Notes: a model not told the origin generated them from the sequence alone. Shown: positions 45,662 to 58,058, counted from the first letter of the stretch. The stretch: DNA of 64,000 bases from Acephala macrosclerotiorum (GCA_014904845.1 MU119358.1:62001-126000); one strand, 5' to 3'. Made by a program: numbers and translations.

Positions 45662-45901
45662 GTATGAGAGACTTACTCTAGGCCTATGATATCATTGTAT
45701 CGTAGCCACTCAACTCTGTCAGGACTTCCAGAAGGATGATCTAAAATCTTGGTCCCGACTGATCATGTGATAAGCTGCATCCTTAGTGAAAGGCTCAACC
45801 ACACTCATCCCCAGCCTTCTCCTTCTTCACAACCGACTCACATCTTTACACTTTTTTTTCTCAAGAGCTAACGTACAATACCTCGAAATTGAAGTGGCGA
45901 G

Positions 45902-47173
45902 ATGGAGCCGGAACCAGGTCAGCAATACCGCTCTCCTCTTTGCCAATTCTAACTTGTGTGATTTCACAGCCTCACTACCAAGCAACACAGTTGTATCCTG
46001 GCAAACAGCGCTAGGGACTCTACTACCTCTTGCTCTCAATATATAGGGTCAACCAAGTGGCAGAGTGCTATTGCTCCCAACGCAATACGGTTCTCTCCTA
46101 CGATCGTTTCCCGCAGTAGCCCTTGTGGACAGCCTCTCCCTCATCATCAGCATTATATACACCTACTTTTCTCTTTATATAGGTCCACTTCAAGCTGTCG
46201 CATTGAATCTGAAAGATCGTTTCGAGCACCGAACCAAGAAGAGAATTATCGCCAAATTCTGCGGAAAGAACAGGGTGTGCGATGGTTGATGTTCGTCCTC
46301 GGCATTGCACAACCTGCCATCAAGCTCATTTCGATGAAAGGTCTCTTTTGGACGCAAGCTTGTGGCATATCTTGGGTTGTGTCATGTCTGGTGATCGAGC
46401 TGCTCTCATTTGTAGTTTCGAAACCATCCTAAGACCTCAGCTCAAATCTTTCGTCCCCTACAAGCGATCGCGCTACTACGACTCAGCTTTCAACTCGAAT
46501 ATTCTTCATGCAGACGACCATCAAGGGCCTTCACTCAGAGTTCTTAGCAGCATCAGTATTGATCCAATTTTGGATCGGCTTTAACATACTGCGACCACTA
46601 CTAATCCCAGACCGTGGAGCCCCCGACTCGATCACGGTCGCAGTGGCCGCGTTCATGATTATCTGCTTCTTCCCATCGGCATTGCTACCTTCCATGAGCG
46701 GAAGGAGGCCCGGAAGTGTGAAAACAGGGTTTGAAGGGATTCCTCACTCGGACTGGATATTGGATTGGCTGAGCTTCGCATTGACGGTTCTGCTGGTTTC
46801 TGGATTGCTACAGTGGCTGTTATCTCATTTTGATCGATTTCGGGGATACTCGAATCCGTGGCTAGCTCTGTCTGTTCAATACGGTCTGTTCTCCTCACTG
46901 ATTGTTACAATCGCGCTCATGCAGAGTTTTTGCCGACTACTTGTTCGAAGACTCCGCAAAGAGAGAAATGCTAGGGACAGATGGCCAGGAGATTTGAATG
47001 CCAGGCCAAGAGCGGAGCCTGAACGGACATCGCCAGTTGAGTCCGATGGTAAGATATTGTGGCTCGCTTGGCTATTGCTCATGAACTTTATGGTGTTAGT
47101 GTTGTGGTACGCGTACCAATACGATAGTGAGGGGACGGAGCTCATGAGTTGGACTTCGGTATTTGGGAAATAA
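45902..47173 (+). pseudogene. Multi-pass membrane protein gene with in-frame stop
   Basis: The ATG at 45902 (MEPEP) joins at 45917/45970 to SLPSNTVVSWQTALGTLLP. A TAG at 46044-46046 then breaks a frame that otherwise stays open and protein-like (GQPSGRVLLLPTQYGSLLRS, ALVDSLSLIISIIYTYFSLY) to about 46200. After a frame change near 46240, EENYRQILRKEQGVRWLMFV leads through two hydrophobic helices. A likely 75-bp intron then joins to the last exon, which has several helices (IICFFPSALLP, LSFALTVLLVSGLLQWLL, LFSSLIVTIALMQSF, LAWLLLMNFMVLVLWYAY) and stops at 47173. About six helices in total and no catalytic motif. The stop may be a real C-to-T mutation in a CAG codon, or the exon model may be wrong. 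Confidence 0.45.
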
Positions 47174-47323
47174 TCATCTCAGTTCATGAAAGCTCTTCAT
47201 CAGCATCTTCAAGGGCAGTGTATCAGCGTTCTCACATCTGAACACCGCCTCGAGGATCCAAACCACCACGTATACTCGCCACGGGTTCCAGGCTAGGGCA
47301 CTCAGCGCAACCAGAAGTCAGCC

Positions 47324-47979
47324 TCAATACCAATACCTCTTCAACAACCTCTCCTCTTCCCCACTCCACCTCCCATATGCCGCGCCAGCCTTCACAACCC
47401 CATTACCAACCCAGCTCATCAGTCCCGGCCATTTCATATCCCCAATCTCTGCCATCAAACACAACTGCACAAAGCCCTTCGGTAGTCCTTTCTCATCGCA
47501 TTCTCCATCCTCCGCCAGTCCATAAATGATATAAGCACATTTTTCGAATCCTTCATGGCCAGGAACTAGTTTGCCGACGAACTCGGCGTCGGAATCGGAC
47601 TCGTTAAAGAAGCGGTGTTTGGTGTTGATGGGGATTATGGCAGTCTCGCCGGGAGGGGGGCGGATAGTGGAGTCGTTGATTTGGAAAGATAGGTTGCCGG
47701 AGATGGCGGTGCATTCTTCGCGGTATGAGACTGAAGGTTGAGTCAATAACTAGAGTGGGGGAAAGAAGGCATTGAAGAGTTTTGGGTCGTCTTACGGTGG
47801 TAATGAAGAGGTGTACCGCCGCCAGGAGCTACGACAGCTCGGATCTGCGTATACTCTCCATTTGTCTCGTGAGCGTACTTCTCGATTGTGATTTTGTCAC
47901 GGATAATGGGGTGAGTGAGATGCCGTCGAGAAGGGTCTCGAATTCCTGGAGGAGTGAGAGTGTTCTTTGCGTCTGTCAT
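47324..47979 (-). CDS. Cupin-domain protein (RmlC-like)
   Basis: Exons 47979-47796 and 47730-47324 on the minus strand, with a 65-bp phase-1 intron, giving 196 residues. The cupin metal motif begins VVAPGGGTPLHYH at the end of exon 1, and exon 2 continues YREECTAISGNLSFQI; this matches the G-x5-H-x-H-x3-4-E signature of motif 1. The second motif is the PPPGETAIIPINTKHRFFN strand. An upstream in-frame ATG would add a hydrophobic leader, but the 47979 start (MTDAKN) is conserved-looking and lies after a pyrimidine-rich leader, so I prefer it. Cupins of this type include sugar epimerases, dioxygenases and storage proteins; the substrate is unknown. It is divergent from the reductase gene at 48751, sharing about 770 bp. 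Confidence 0.82.
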
Positions 47980-48750
47980 GGCTGCGTTGGACAAGGCGTA
48001 GGCCTGTACTTTGGTGAAAAAATGTATAAGTAGAGAGAAATAAGGAGGGAGAGAGAAGAAAAAGAAATGAGGAAGCATCTGATACAACAGAAAGTTAAAG
48101 TTAAGACCGCCTACCTGAAGTCATCCTGCCATACCCGAGAACCCCCTTTTGATAGGTCAGGACTACCGAGATCTTTGAGCACATCTACCACAGAGGCGGG
48201 ATGCAGCAGCAACCTACCTAAAGAGAGCAACATCTCAGAAGATCAGATCTCCAAGCTCATCCACCAGATCTCAAAAGTCACATACGTAAAATCCCAAACA
48301 TCATCTCTAGCGCTGACCTTAAATACCCCACACCCGCCCCTAACCACTCGCTTAGCCGCCTCTGCATCCGCCCCATGCCATCCGCTCTTCACTTCAAACT
48401 AAACCAAATTGAGGCTCGGGTTCGCAAGGTAATTAGTTTTAGAAATGCTAGGGTAGCAGAGCCGCAGAAGGGAAAGGTGATTGGAGGAGAAGGCGGAGAA
48501 GCGAGGTGAGATGTAAGCCGGATGTGTACTTGCTGTTTTGACTTCTTTCTGAGAAGGGAAGCAAATGGTACATATAAAGCATAGTTGCTCCTGAGAGGAA
48601 GGGAGACAAAAGCTATTCGATTCCACAAAAGTCCCCTTCGAATGCGGCTGAATTTCCTCTCAGAGCTTCTCAAGAAATCCCACTCGAAATCCGACTCGAA
48701 CCAAAGCTCCAAGTCATATCAACGTCACCAAGACCTCCACCTCTAGTATC

Positions 48751-49407
48751 ATGGCAGACGCAACAAACATCAAGAAGATCGCCATCATCACTGGTAGTAC
48801 TCGTGCTGTCCGAATCGGTCCCTCAGTCACCAAGTTCGTGACTTCAGTCCTCAAATCCGACATCTCCTCCAAATTCGAATTCTCTATCGTCGACATTGCC
48901 TCATTCAACCTCCCCGTCTTCGACGAAGCCGTGGTCCCCGCCTCCGTCCCATTCGCCGCTCAATTCGCGCACGCCCACTCCATCGCCTGGTCCGCCGAAA
49001 TATCTAAATACGCTGGCTACATCCTCATCACCGCCTGCTACAACCAAGGACCACCCGGCGGCGTCAAAAACGCAGTTGACTACCTCTACAACGAAATCAA
49101 AGGGAAGCCCTTCCTCATAATCTCATATGGCATGGAAGGAGGTGAGAAAGCGAGTGATAGCTTAGCGGTGAGTTTGAAGAGCATGCATACGGTGGTTATG
49201 GAGACGAGACCGATGTTGAGTTTGGCGAGGAATGAACCGTTTGAGTTTGGAATGCCGTTTGATTTGAGGCTGGCAGCGACGGGGAAGTTGGGTGAGGATA
49301 CCTTGAAGGCGTGGGAGGAGAAGAAGGGGGAGATTTTGAAGGGGTTTGGGGAATTGAAGGATTTCTTGGGGAAGGAGCCGGAGGTGAAAGCTGTGTCTGG
49401 TGTGTAA
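48751..49407 (+). CDS. NADPH-dependent FMN reductase-like flavodoxin-fold protein
   Basis: An intronless frame of 218 residues. KIAIITGSTRAVRIGPSVTK at residues 8-28 is the phosphate-binding first loop of the FMN_red family. ITACYNQGPPGGVKNAVDYL and PFLIISYGMEGGEKA are the two conserved flavin-edge and dimer segments. The size and absence of a signal peptide indicate a soluble cytosolic flavoprotein that reduces quinones, azo compounds or FMN with NADPH. Its stop is 49 bp from the stop of the convergent Zn-cluster regulator gene (49457), a tight arrangement. Confidence 0.9.
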   Translation: MADATNIKKIAIITGSTRAVRIGPSVTKFVTSVLKSDISSKFEFSIVDIASFNLPVFDEAVVPASVPFAAQFAHAHSIAWSAEISKYAGYILITACYNQGPPGGVKNAVDYLYNEIKGKPFLIISYGMEGGEKASDSLAVSLKSMHTVVMETRPMLSLARNEPFEFGMPFDLRLAATGKLGEDTLKAWEEKKGEILKGFGELKDFLGKEPEVKAVSGV

Positions 49408-49456
49408 TGGAGGCTTTGATGTCGTCGAGATAGTTTTTGAGTGCCCCAAAGAGTTC

Positions 49457-51251
49457 TTAGGGGAGCATACTAGATTTCTCGGCGGCTTCGACCTCTTCCA
49501 GGTAATTTGCTGAGAATGGAGTCAGTCATGTCAAGGCATATCCATCAAGATCACATACCATAGAGTCGATATCTCGGTGCATAATACCTCAAGTGCTTCT
49601 TTAACACCTCCAGATCAGCTTCCCAGTCTTCATCCCGCTCCGCAAATTGAATATGCATCATAGCAGAAACAACAGGAATGCGGTGAGCCCAGAAAGCGCA
49701 ACCATCAAAGTCAAACGGAACTCCTTGAAATGACTGCTTTGCAGCGTAAATGACGATTCTCGCTGCAGATAAAAGAGCGCTAGTTGCACGTGTGGTTCCT
49801 TCTGTGTCTCCTGCCTGGGAGGCGAGGTCTAATTCATGGAGATGAAGAGAGAATACGGCACAGGTCCGGATGGCGTATGGGCCACAGTATTTCCCATTGG
49901 CTTTCCCACTAAAACATCCCAGTCAGCCATGATAAATACCTCCATAATGCTTGGAGCAAGACCTACGGTGGTGGAATGCAAGCCGTAGCAAAGCCCTGGA
50001 GGGCAATGTCAAGTTTAGCCGCATCAGCTTCTCTCCTAGCAGGACTCTTGCTTTCATCCAAAATATGTCGAGTGACCAAATCAGACAAATATGTCATCTG
50101 GATAGCTGCTGCAAAAGACCCAAATCTGGTGCATCCGCGATCTTCTACGTCTAGGAAAGCGAGGTTGACATCCTCTGGAAGTAGCATCTCATCTCTTACT
50201 CGGTACTTGATTCCATCTTTGAGAGGCACTCGGGGAAGAAAGTCGTCCGCTGATGGCGCCGCTGAAGCAAAAGGAAGCTTGTTGTCCATGTACTCTAGGT
50301 TGATGATTCTGTTGGAAGTCAGTCTCACATTTCTCTCTCCTCCAGCATTACACACCTCTCCAGGATCACCAGGCACCACCAAATACATCTCCTCGCCTCA
50401 AAGATGATACCCTCATCACCTTCCGGTGGAACCTGCCTCACACAAGTATGCAACCCCAAGACCTGAGCCATCCGAATACAGCTCCCAATTGTCAACCAAC
50501 TATCTTGATGCAGTGCTTGAGCATGCTCCCAAGCAGCAATCAGAATCCCCAACTGCACCAGCTCCAAGCTGACTTTCCCGGTGCTTTGTAACAAAGACCA
50601 AATACTCTTCAACGTCAGGTATAACTCATCGCCACTTTCACCCTTACAAGTCCCGGGCCTTGGCGTCAAATGCGTGATCAAAAACATCCCTAACAACAGC
50701 GTTGAGAAATGAGAGTTCAACCCCACATCCTCATTCTCAAGCTGCCAATAGAAGACCTCCCCATCTACTACCGGCAGTGACTGGTTGAACGTCCTAAAGT
50801 AGGTATCGCAGAAAACATGGACATAACCCCTCTTTCTGCTAATAGCAGACAGAAGTCGATGCACTTGCACAGAAACCTCGTCATCAACGCTAATCGTTTG
50901 GCTTGATGAAAAGGATTTGAGGTTGCAGTCCCAAGATGTAGTGATTGAGGGAGGTATAGAGGAGGAGAAGCCCGGCACGACATCAACAAGGGGCGGAAGC
51001 ACCGTCACTCTGTCTCCGCTCTTGCTTCCGCCTTCGGTGGTATTGTCTGTGTACCAACATTTAACGAGGAGTCTGTCTTCGTGTAAGTTACCAATACGAA
51101 TCATTCCGGGTAAGCCGCGTGGAGAGACAAACCTGCTACACCTCCCACAAGCCGGCAACCCTTTATTACAGCTTTTCTTCCTCCTCTTGCAAGGCTCACA
51201 CACCGTATGTGCTGTTTTTGACACATTTACAATCGAGCTGTTGTCCGTCAT
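49457..51251 (-). CDS. Zn(II)2Cys6 transcription factor with a fungal_trans domain
   Basis: Five exons on the minus strand: 51251-51133, 51072-50356, 50308-49967, 49908-49559 and 49509-49457, giving 526 residues. Splicing out 51132-51073 yields the cluster CEPCKRRKKSCNKGLPACGRC followed by SRLLVKC, a perfect C-x2-C-x6-C-x6-C-x2-C-x6-C. Residues about 125-400 form the regulatory domain, with FCDTYFRTFNQSLPVVD, WLTIGSCIRMAQVLGLHT, EARRCIWWCLVILER and NLEYMDNKLPFA. These are typical of regulators encoded beside metabolic genes. It is convergent with the FMN reductase gene and near the cupin gene, so it may control them (inference). The 60-nt first intron keeps the frame open if retained. Confidence 0.9.
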
Positions 51252-51563
51252 CTTGCTAAATCCGAAGCTTGAAACATGTTTGAGAGTCGAGATGAGGGAA
51301 AGACTCGAGAACCTTGAGCTGCTGGGAGGTCATCGAGGTCCCCATTCTTACGTGAGGATGCTACCAGGCAAATGTCAGCGTGACGATCCTTATCGGCGTC
51401 ACGTGTGTCAGAGCATTTGCGGCACATCTCCTTCCCTTAAAAAAAAACTCTTTGGTGCAGAACAGAGAGATCAAGGAAAGTCCTAAGATGAGTGAAGGCA
51501 CCTGGCTGTTGACCAAATCAAATTGGAGTAAGGAGGAAAGAAGAACAGCAAAAGCCGCTATTG

Positions 51564-51636
<73 letters not shown>

Positions 51637-52843
51637 GAGTGGAAGCTGGAACAAAAGCGGCTTGTCTTTGCCGCTATCCAAAGAACATCTCATAAAAGCA
51701 GCATCGCGATTTCTTCAACTTCAAAGTACTACCACAATTATTCCTATTGATCGAACAATTTAATCTCAATTCTCATGATGACTGAACATATGATCTTTCG
51801 TTTCATTCTACTCTTAAGGCAATTGAAGAGTGGTTGAGAAATTCAAATAATTAATTCACGATAACTTGAGAACTGGTAAATGCAGCAGAAAGACTCCGCC
51901 TCACCAATGTAGGTCCCTCAAAAACATTACGATAAGTCGAGAAACATGCTGAAGTATTATAATTTACCTCCCGTACGTCGTACAGGACCTCTGAGACTCT
52001 GGTGGCTGAAAAACCTTGCAATTCCCGTCTTTTCCGCTGCCAAAATGTGCGTTCGTGGCTTGGGAAATGACAGTTCTTTACTCGTTGCTCTCCCTAGGTT
52101 TTCTATCCATACCGAGAATGAACGACTCAGAAACTTGAATCTTCAGGTATCTAATCATCTATAGAATAAGGAGACCATGACACAACATGCAAAGAGTTGT
52201 GTTCTAGCTAACTCCATTCCGAATCTCGTCAGGCAAAGTCAATGCCTAACTTGCGGCCTTGCTTGCACATTACTAGTTTTGATCTGAATAGAAGCTTGCA
52301 TTTGGAGGCCAAGTACGCTTCTAGTAGCCCCGACCCAGAAAACCAATGTTGGCGGAGTACACGAGGAAGGACCGAAATGGTGCTCCGTGATTGGGCTTCT
52401 CTCGCCTTAAGAGGCAGAACATACAGCAGGATGAGGCCCACGTCCTGAGGCAAGAGCTCTCTTCTCAATTTTCAAATTACAAGAGTGATCACGGATATCC
52501 TGCGTTGTGATGAGAGCTTTCTTAATAAACATGCAAAGCCAATATTTGATTTTTAGCGACGCCAACGACGTTATGATCCTTCTCGCCGCATGCTACACTA
52601 CCCAATGACTATAACTTCGTATCCTATTCATATTTCTCGTTTCCATCCATCTCGTGAATAACAATAATGTATCGTGCCCTTTGAACACCAAATCCAAAAT
52701 GCACAATTGCTCCTCCCTTCTCTTGCTCCACCTAAACGCCTCAAAAAAGACATTCCCTATCTTCGGTATATATGTACTCCTTGAAACACCTGCCAGTCGT
52801 GCAGTATTAACAAACATTACTCCTTCCCTCACTCTCATCCCTT
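51252..52843. other. Intergenic region with a long poly-A tract
   Basis: Contains the A-run at 51563-51627 and otherwise only short unsupported frames. It includes the promoter side of the Zn-cluster regulator and the 3' flank of the arrestin gene. Confidence 0.4.
51563..51627. repeat. 65-bp poly-A tract with one T
   Basis: 34 A residues, one T at 51597, then 30 A residues. It lies about 310 bp upstream of the divergent regulator's start codon. No target-site duplication or retroelement sequence is evident beside it. Confidence 0.95.
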
Positions 52844-55644
52844 TCATGTGGCAGGGACTGTCGAGTCGGAATCTCTCCCGAACGAATTGTATGCCATGAA
52901 GTTGCGGTCAATATCCATACTTCGATTGATCCTTCCACCAGGCGTACGAGGATTTACGACGTTGACCCGTCCGCGAGATGTGACTCTGTTCATATCCTCG
53001 TCGTCAGTCTGCTCATCTTCATATGCCCCAAGCCTAGAACATGGTTAGATACCCGACACGTGTGTAGCGAATGTTTGTTGTACATACCTGTCAAAGTAGT
53101 CGGCAAGACCATCATGACTCGGTGTGCCAACCACTTGATCGTAGAGTGGTGGGGGCGTTGGCATTGGTGGCGGTGGATCCTCGGCATCAAAAGGAGGTGG
53201 ATTAAAACTTGGGGCTCTCATCAGATGGATTGGCCGTTGCACAGCAGCCCCATTCATTGCTAAGTGCGCTTGAGGCGGTCTTGCCAAGTCAGGCAGAGCG
53301 CTCTCCATCCCATTCGGGTTCCCGAAATCGGTGGTTTCGAAGGAAGAAGTCATATTGCTCGCAGCCGCATTAGGACATCCACAAACACGTTGCATATTCA
53401 TCCTGCCTGCATTGAGATCTGAGTATTCTGGCAGAGCCAGATTGGCTTGCGTGGCTCGACAGCTCAGAAGCGAAATAGGCGAATCTATCGATATCTCGAA
53501 ATGGCGACGTTTCTTGCCAGTTGGATCGTCTGCGTCCAATCTTGATATTCGCATAACAATCTGTATTTTGGTTAGTCATAGACTCACCACATGCCAGAAG
53601 TCCATACCTTGATCCAGTGATGAACATCAACATTCTTCCATGAGCAATCGTGATGCAAGCGCTTCGTCCGATCCTTCTCAATGGCCTCACAGGTTGGTAA
53701 TTGTACATCCATCTCGATTTCTGTCGCACCGATGATACTCTCCAAGTCTCCAGCTAAATCAAGGTCTCCGAGCATGTTTTCTGTCACATCAGGAAGTGGC
53801 TCAGGGGTTCCTCCATATCTCTCAGCCATCCTTCTCCTCCTGGTTTCGACCCGCTCCCTGATTTCAGCTCGTTCTTGTGGACTTGGCTCGCCTCCTCGCC
53901 TTTGTCGGACCTCTGACCCGACGTAGTCTTTGCCTAATGGCTTTCCAGCAGATTTCTCCAACAAAAGAATTTTTCGAGTGGTATCTCTTCTGGTGACCTT
54001 CTTGTTGGCTGCATAGTATTCGATGTTCTCGCTGACATACACTTTGAGCTTGTGAACTTGGACCTTCGCCAATGGCATAAGTTTGAAGGCAATTGGGATC
54101 TTGGAGCCTAAAGGAAATGATTTTCCCGAGATCATGATTTCGTAGTGCAGCTGGTCTTCCCACTTCCTGCTAATTGAGATTGGCTCCACCAATTCTAGCG
54201 AATCTTCTGATGGTGATCGAATTACTGGGATCTCCTTGAAACCCTGGAGATTCGCCTTAAAGGTCCCCGCACGCTCCACGAGACATTCCAATTGCCACGT
54301 GACATGAGCAAGTGGAAGTTTAGTCGTCTCTGGGCTGTTGTTGTCGATTGGCAACTCGAAACTGTACTCGTAGATTCCGGGATGAAAGACCTTGTAGCCT
54401 TTCTGTGCAGGAGTTGGACCAAACGGGGAGTCGCCTTTGGTGAAACTGCGTGATTGATTGCTCTGTAAAGACAGCCTCTTTGCATCCTTAGCAGACAACA
54501 AGGTGCTGGATCTGCTCGATCGAGTGCCGATGCCTGGAAGAGAAAAGCCTGAGCTCTGATGACTAGGCGATGGAGGGCCTAATGTGCTGGCAAGATTCGT
54601 GACTGATGAAGATGCAGACTTGTCTCGCAAAGAATAATTGCACATCGCTCCGTAGCCTGTCTCCGAATCTTCATATGTACAGTTGAAGAACGGCATCACT
54701 TGAGTCCTGAATGACTCCTCCTCGAACAGTTGGGACTTCTCAGGGGGAATACCTGACGGAATTAGTTTCTTTAATAGATGTTCATAAGTATTAGATGGCA
54801 GCGTTATACCTTCTGGCCAGTCTGTCCGACCTCGACCTGTAAATTTCAACGTGACAGTTTTGAGCTTCACACTCTTTGTGACGTTCAGCTGCAGCTTTCC
54901 CCGCAGCAGCGCAGAAGTATTTGAATGGGAGTGGTTTGTGGTGCCATCGTGGTCGAGACCTGTGAGATATATCACCGGCTCAGCCAGAATGATTGAACAA
55001 GACACGCCATTGCCAGAGCAAACCGGCTTTTCCGAGTCCGAGCTGATCTTTCCATTCAGCAAAGACCCAGCGCTAATGCTAGGCCTTGTTGAATTGCTCA
55101 GAGTGCTACCCGCTTCGGATCCTATACCAGACACATGTGTTCCCGTAGCAGTCTCAAGTGAAGGTCTCGACATGGTCGTGTCCCCCGGTAAAGTAACAGG
55201 AGATGCCCTCCGAGCGAATATTGTCGTAGGATCTGATGAAGCTATTGACAAAGATGCTCGCGGGGACCTTGGTATTTCTGGGCTCGCAGACCTCGTCGAG
55301 TTTGCTGCTGAGGACGTAGCGGCAGAGGAGTTAGAGGATGACGGGAAGAAGACCGAACCCAGCACCCTCTTTGCGCTCTCGCGTGAGGACGCCAGCTTTC
55401 TGAGTTGTATACGAAGTTTTGAAGGTTTCTTCGGTGGTGGTGGAGGTGGTGAAGGTCGTAAATCGAACGGCACGAAACCGGCAGGAAGTCTCGTTATATG
55501 TATAGAATGTGGCCGACGTTGCCGGGGGCGGCAGGGAGGTATGGGCAGTGTTGGAGTCTGCGACTTGAAGGAGAAGAAGCTAGGAGGCGTATAATAGATT
55601 GAGCCTCTGCTGCTGTAATACGACAGAGTGACTGGTTCTGCCAT
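52844..55644 (-). CDS. Arrestin-related trafficking adaptor, CreD/Rod1 type (HECT ligase adaptor)
   Basis: Exons on the minus strand: 55644-54810, 54752-53608, 53560-53088 and 53033-52844, giving 880 residues. The arrestin-N region includes ISIILAEPVIYLTGLD and KLQLNVTKSVKLKTVTLKFT followed by GRGRTDWPEGIPPEKSQLFE. The last part depends on removing a 57-nt intron (54809-54753) that also stays open if retained. The arrestin-C region follows HPGIYEYSFELPIDNNSPET and spans LPLAHVTWQLECLVERAGTF through PIAFKLMPLAKVQVHKLKVY. A PPPLYDQ motif near the C-terminus fits the PPxY-type site that recruits Rsp5/HulA-type HECT ligases, and Pro-rich segments flank it. Such adaptors direct ubiquitination and endocytosis of nutrient transporters and, in Aspergillus, affect carbon repression. 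At 880 residues it is longer than the classic CreD (about 600), mainly through a long Ser-rich N-terminal region. Confidence 0.86.
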
Positions 55645-58058
55645 GATGAATGTTAACGAAAGGAGCCTCACAAGGGCGCTTCAATCGAGCTGAGGGGAAG
55701 TGAGGCTCGAAAAAAGGAAATAGTTGGTATTTTGATATTCGCGGTATGGTTCTGCACCCAAGCGCATGAGACTTTGAACGCTCTGGCATCTGATAGTCGA
55801 GTGCCAACCATATCATGCAATAAAAGGCGAGCAGGGTGAGTGCCGGTAAGGCTTAGGGGATATAATTCAAGCTGATATGCGACATGCGACTGACTGACTG
55901 GTAGACTCACAAGACTAGTTTGGCATGCGTTTGTTGTCACGGTGTGCAGGGAAGACTGGATGCCCGCTGCCAACACATGAAAGCAATCGCAGATGGCGGG
56001 GTGAAATTTCCCAAGATTCCCGGATTTGCAATGTTTGGGTTGCAAGGACTCGCCGTGTAGTCGACTCGGGCTGGCAGTCGGATCCTAGCTTCTGCGGCTT
56101 CGATGGCGGTATACGCGAGCCTGCTGAATCGCGACTGTACTTCCGTAATATGCACGGCGTGGGGGAGGTAGATGAGAGTGTTTCGCGAGGGAGTGAGAAA
56201 TGCAATCGTGCGAACTTTGTACAAGAATGCAGAATGCAGAATACTGCTTGCTGGGCAGGGCTCCTGTATGTACTGTGCAGCAGTGAGAGCGGAGGATGCA
56301 GGCCTCTCTGGATCTTGGTTGCTGGAGTTGGTGGTCGTGCTTTGTATGGACCAGTGAGCAGAGGTGAAGCTAGAAAAGAAAAGGTACAGGACGATGCCGA
56401 CGAGTCCGCGACCCAATCATGTTGAGAGGGGCCAGTGACATCAGCAAAAAAGCCCGTGTCTCCCTTGTCTTCCTAGTCGCCCGCAACGGCAGCCTCAACC
56501 GTCAGTCCACCAACACCGCGGGTGCACAGTCCAGCTCGAGATCATAATTATCTGATGGTCGAGATCCTGGATGGATCGCATGTTGCCCATACATCGGAAT
56601 CGCTGCATCTATATCGAGGATGCGGCCAGCTGTCGTTCTGCCAGGTAAATGATCTTAAAGTGCTGTTTGTAAGCAGGGAAACGGGAAACGCCCACTCAAG
56701 CCTTGGGCTAGTTTCGAGTAGGTTGAAGCGCGAAGGGTTCGTCCTTGCAAAACCTTGTTCGCGAAGCTCATGCATGAGGTTTCAAAATGACCAGAAGGTG
56801 CCGAAAAGATGCGTCTCCTTAGTACTCGAGCCCAACGGGGACGTTGCAGTACGACTTGTACCACGGAGAAACCCTCCTGCACGACACCAGCAAACGGCAA
56901 ATGTTCGGCCATCTGTCGGTCATCCATCATCCCCATACCGTACCCAACGCGTTTGCGGGAGTCGCAATGATTATACAATTCAACCGTGATTGCTTGGCTT
57001 TACCTCACGAGTGTCCCACGGAGAAATGAGAAAAATTACTCAGTTCCAACTCTCAAGCCTGGAGACGGACGGAGGCAAAGGTATGTGGAGTCATGGTCAG
57101 TGAGTGGCAAACTCAATCTCGATTCTCTATCTTCTCCAAACCTCAACCGGACTGCTGGACGTCCTCTATCACTGCCAACCCGAGGCCCAAACAGGAAATA
57201 CAGATTTGTTAAGCGTTCGAGGCGCCCTCTAAGAAACCGACAGGCTCAAGCCGAATGCCTCCCAACACCGGAAGACCGGAGGGGTACCTTTCTCGGAAGA
57301 GAGAACCCTTAAAGACGGCCAGCCACTGCCATCATGTATCTCACGTTTTCTTTTTCATGTGCACGAGATCTGGATCTGTTGATCCTGGCCTATGGGAGTC
57401 GTTCACCGCCGCGACAGCAGCCCATACTCGCAGGCTTTCTCATCAACATGCTGATGCAGGCCACGAATTCATGATGACCCGCTAGGCTAAGCCCTCCTCG
57501 ACACGTAATGGGTCCCGTCGCTGCCAGGGCAGACTAGGAAGAAATGCCTCCTTTTGAGGAGATCTTCGAACATTTTGAGATCAGATGGTAGGTTAGAGTA
57601 TTGGGAGGAAGAATAATCTGATCATGCAATGCACTCGGAGATGAGATCTGGTTGAAGTCTTGGTGGCTTGACCCTAGCGCTGATCATGCGGGGAGCCGTT
57701 GCTTCGAACAGAGAGACCCTGAAAATGAGATGAAATGTACGGTATCTCTCTATATCATTATTGTTAGGAAGAAGGAGACTTTGACATGAGATTACACGTA
57801 TGAGGCTATATAAGACAAATTGTTGGAAAAGAGAACGCAAACAAATCTGGTGTTTTGTTGTGAATTGTTGATTCTTTTGAGACGGGATCCGAGGTTGGCA
57901 GTCAAAACTTTATCCCACCTCGCTTCATTAGCCTTATCAGTACTATCTCCACGTGATGCAATTCAAAATCACCTGCAACATCCCTCCCACGCGACTTCGA
58001 GCTTTCGGACGCGTCGACGCCTCAATCGAGCGAATATCTTCAACCACCTAATTTGAGA
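55645..58058. promoter_or_regulatory. Divergent intergenic region between the arrestin and Rad4-like genes
   Basis: About 2.4 kb. Long overlapping frames at 55925-56425 (both strands) lack motifs and start codons of quality, so I annotate none. No RNA gene or repeat seen. Confidence 0.4.

Noticed and set aside
54851..55594. 247-codon plus-strand frame
   Set aside because: Opposite exon 1 of the arrestin gene. No motif.
55925..56425. Long overlapping frames on both strands
   Set aside because: No motif. The longer minus-strand frame begins at TTG, not ATG, and no splice partners were found.
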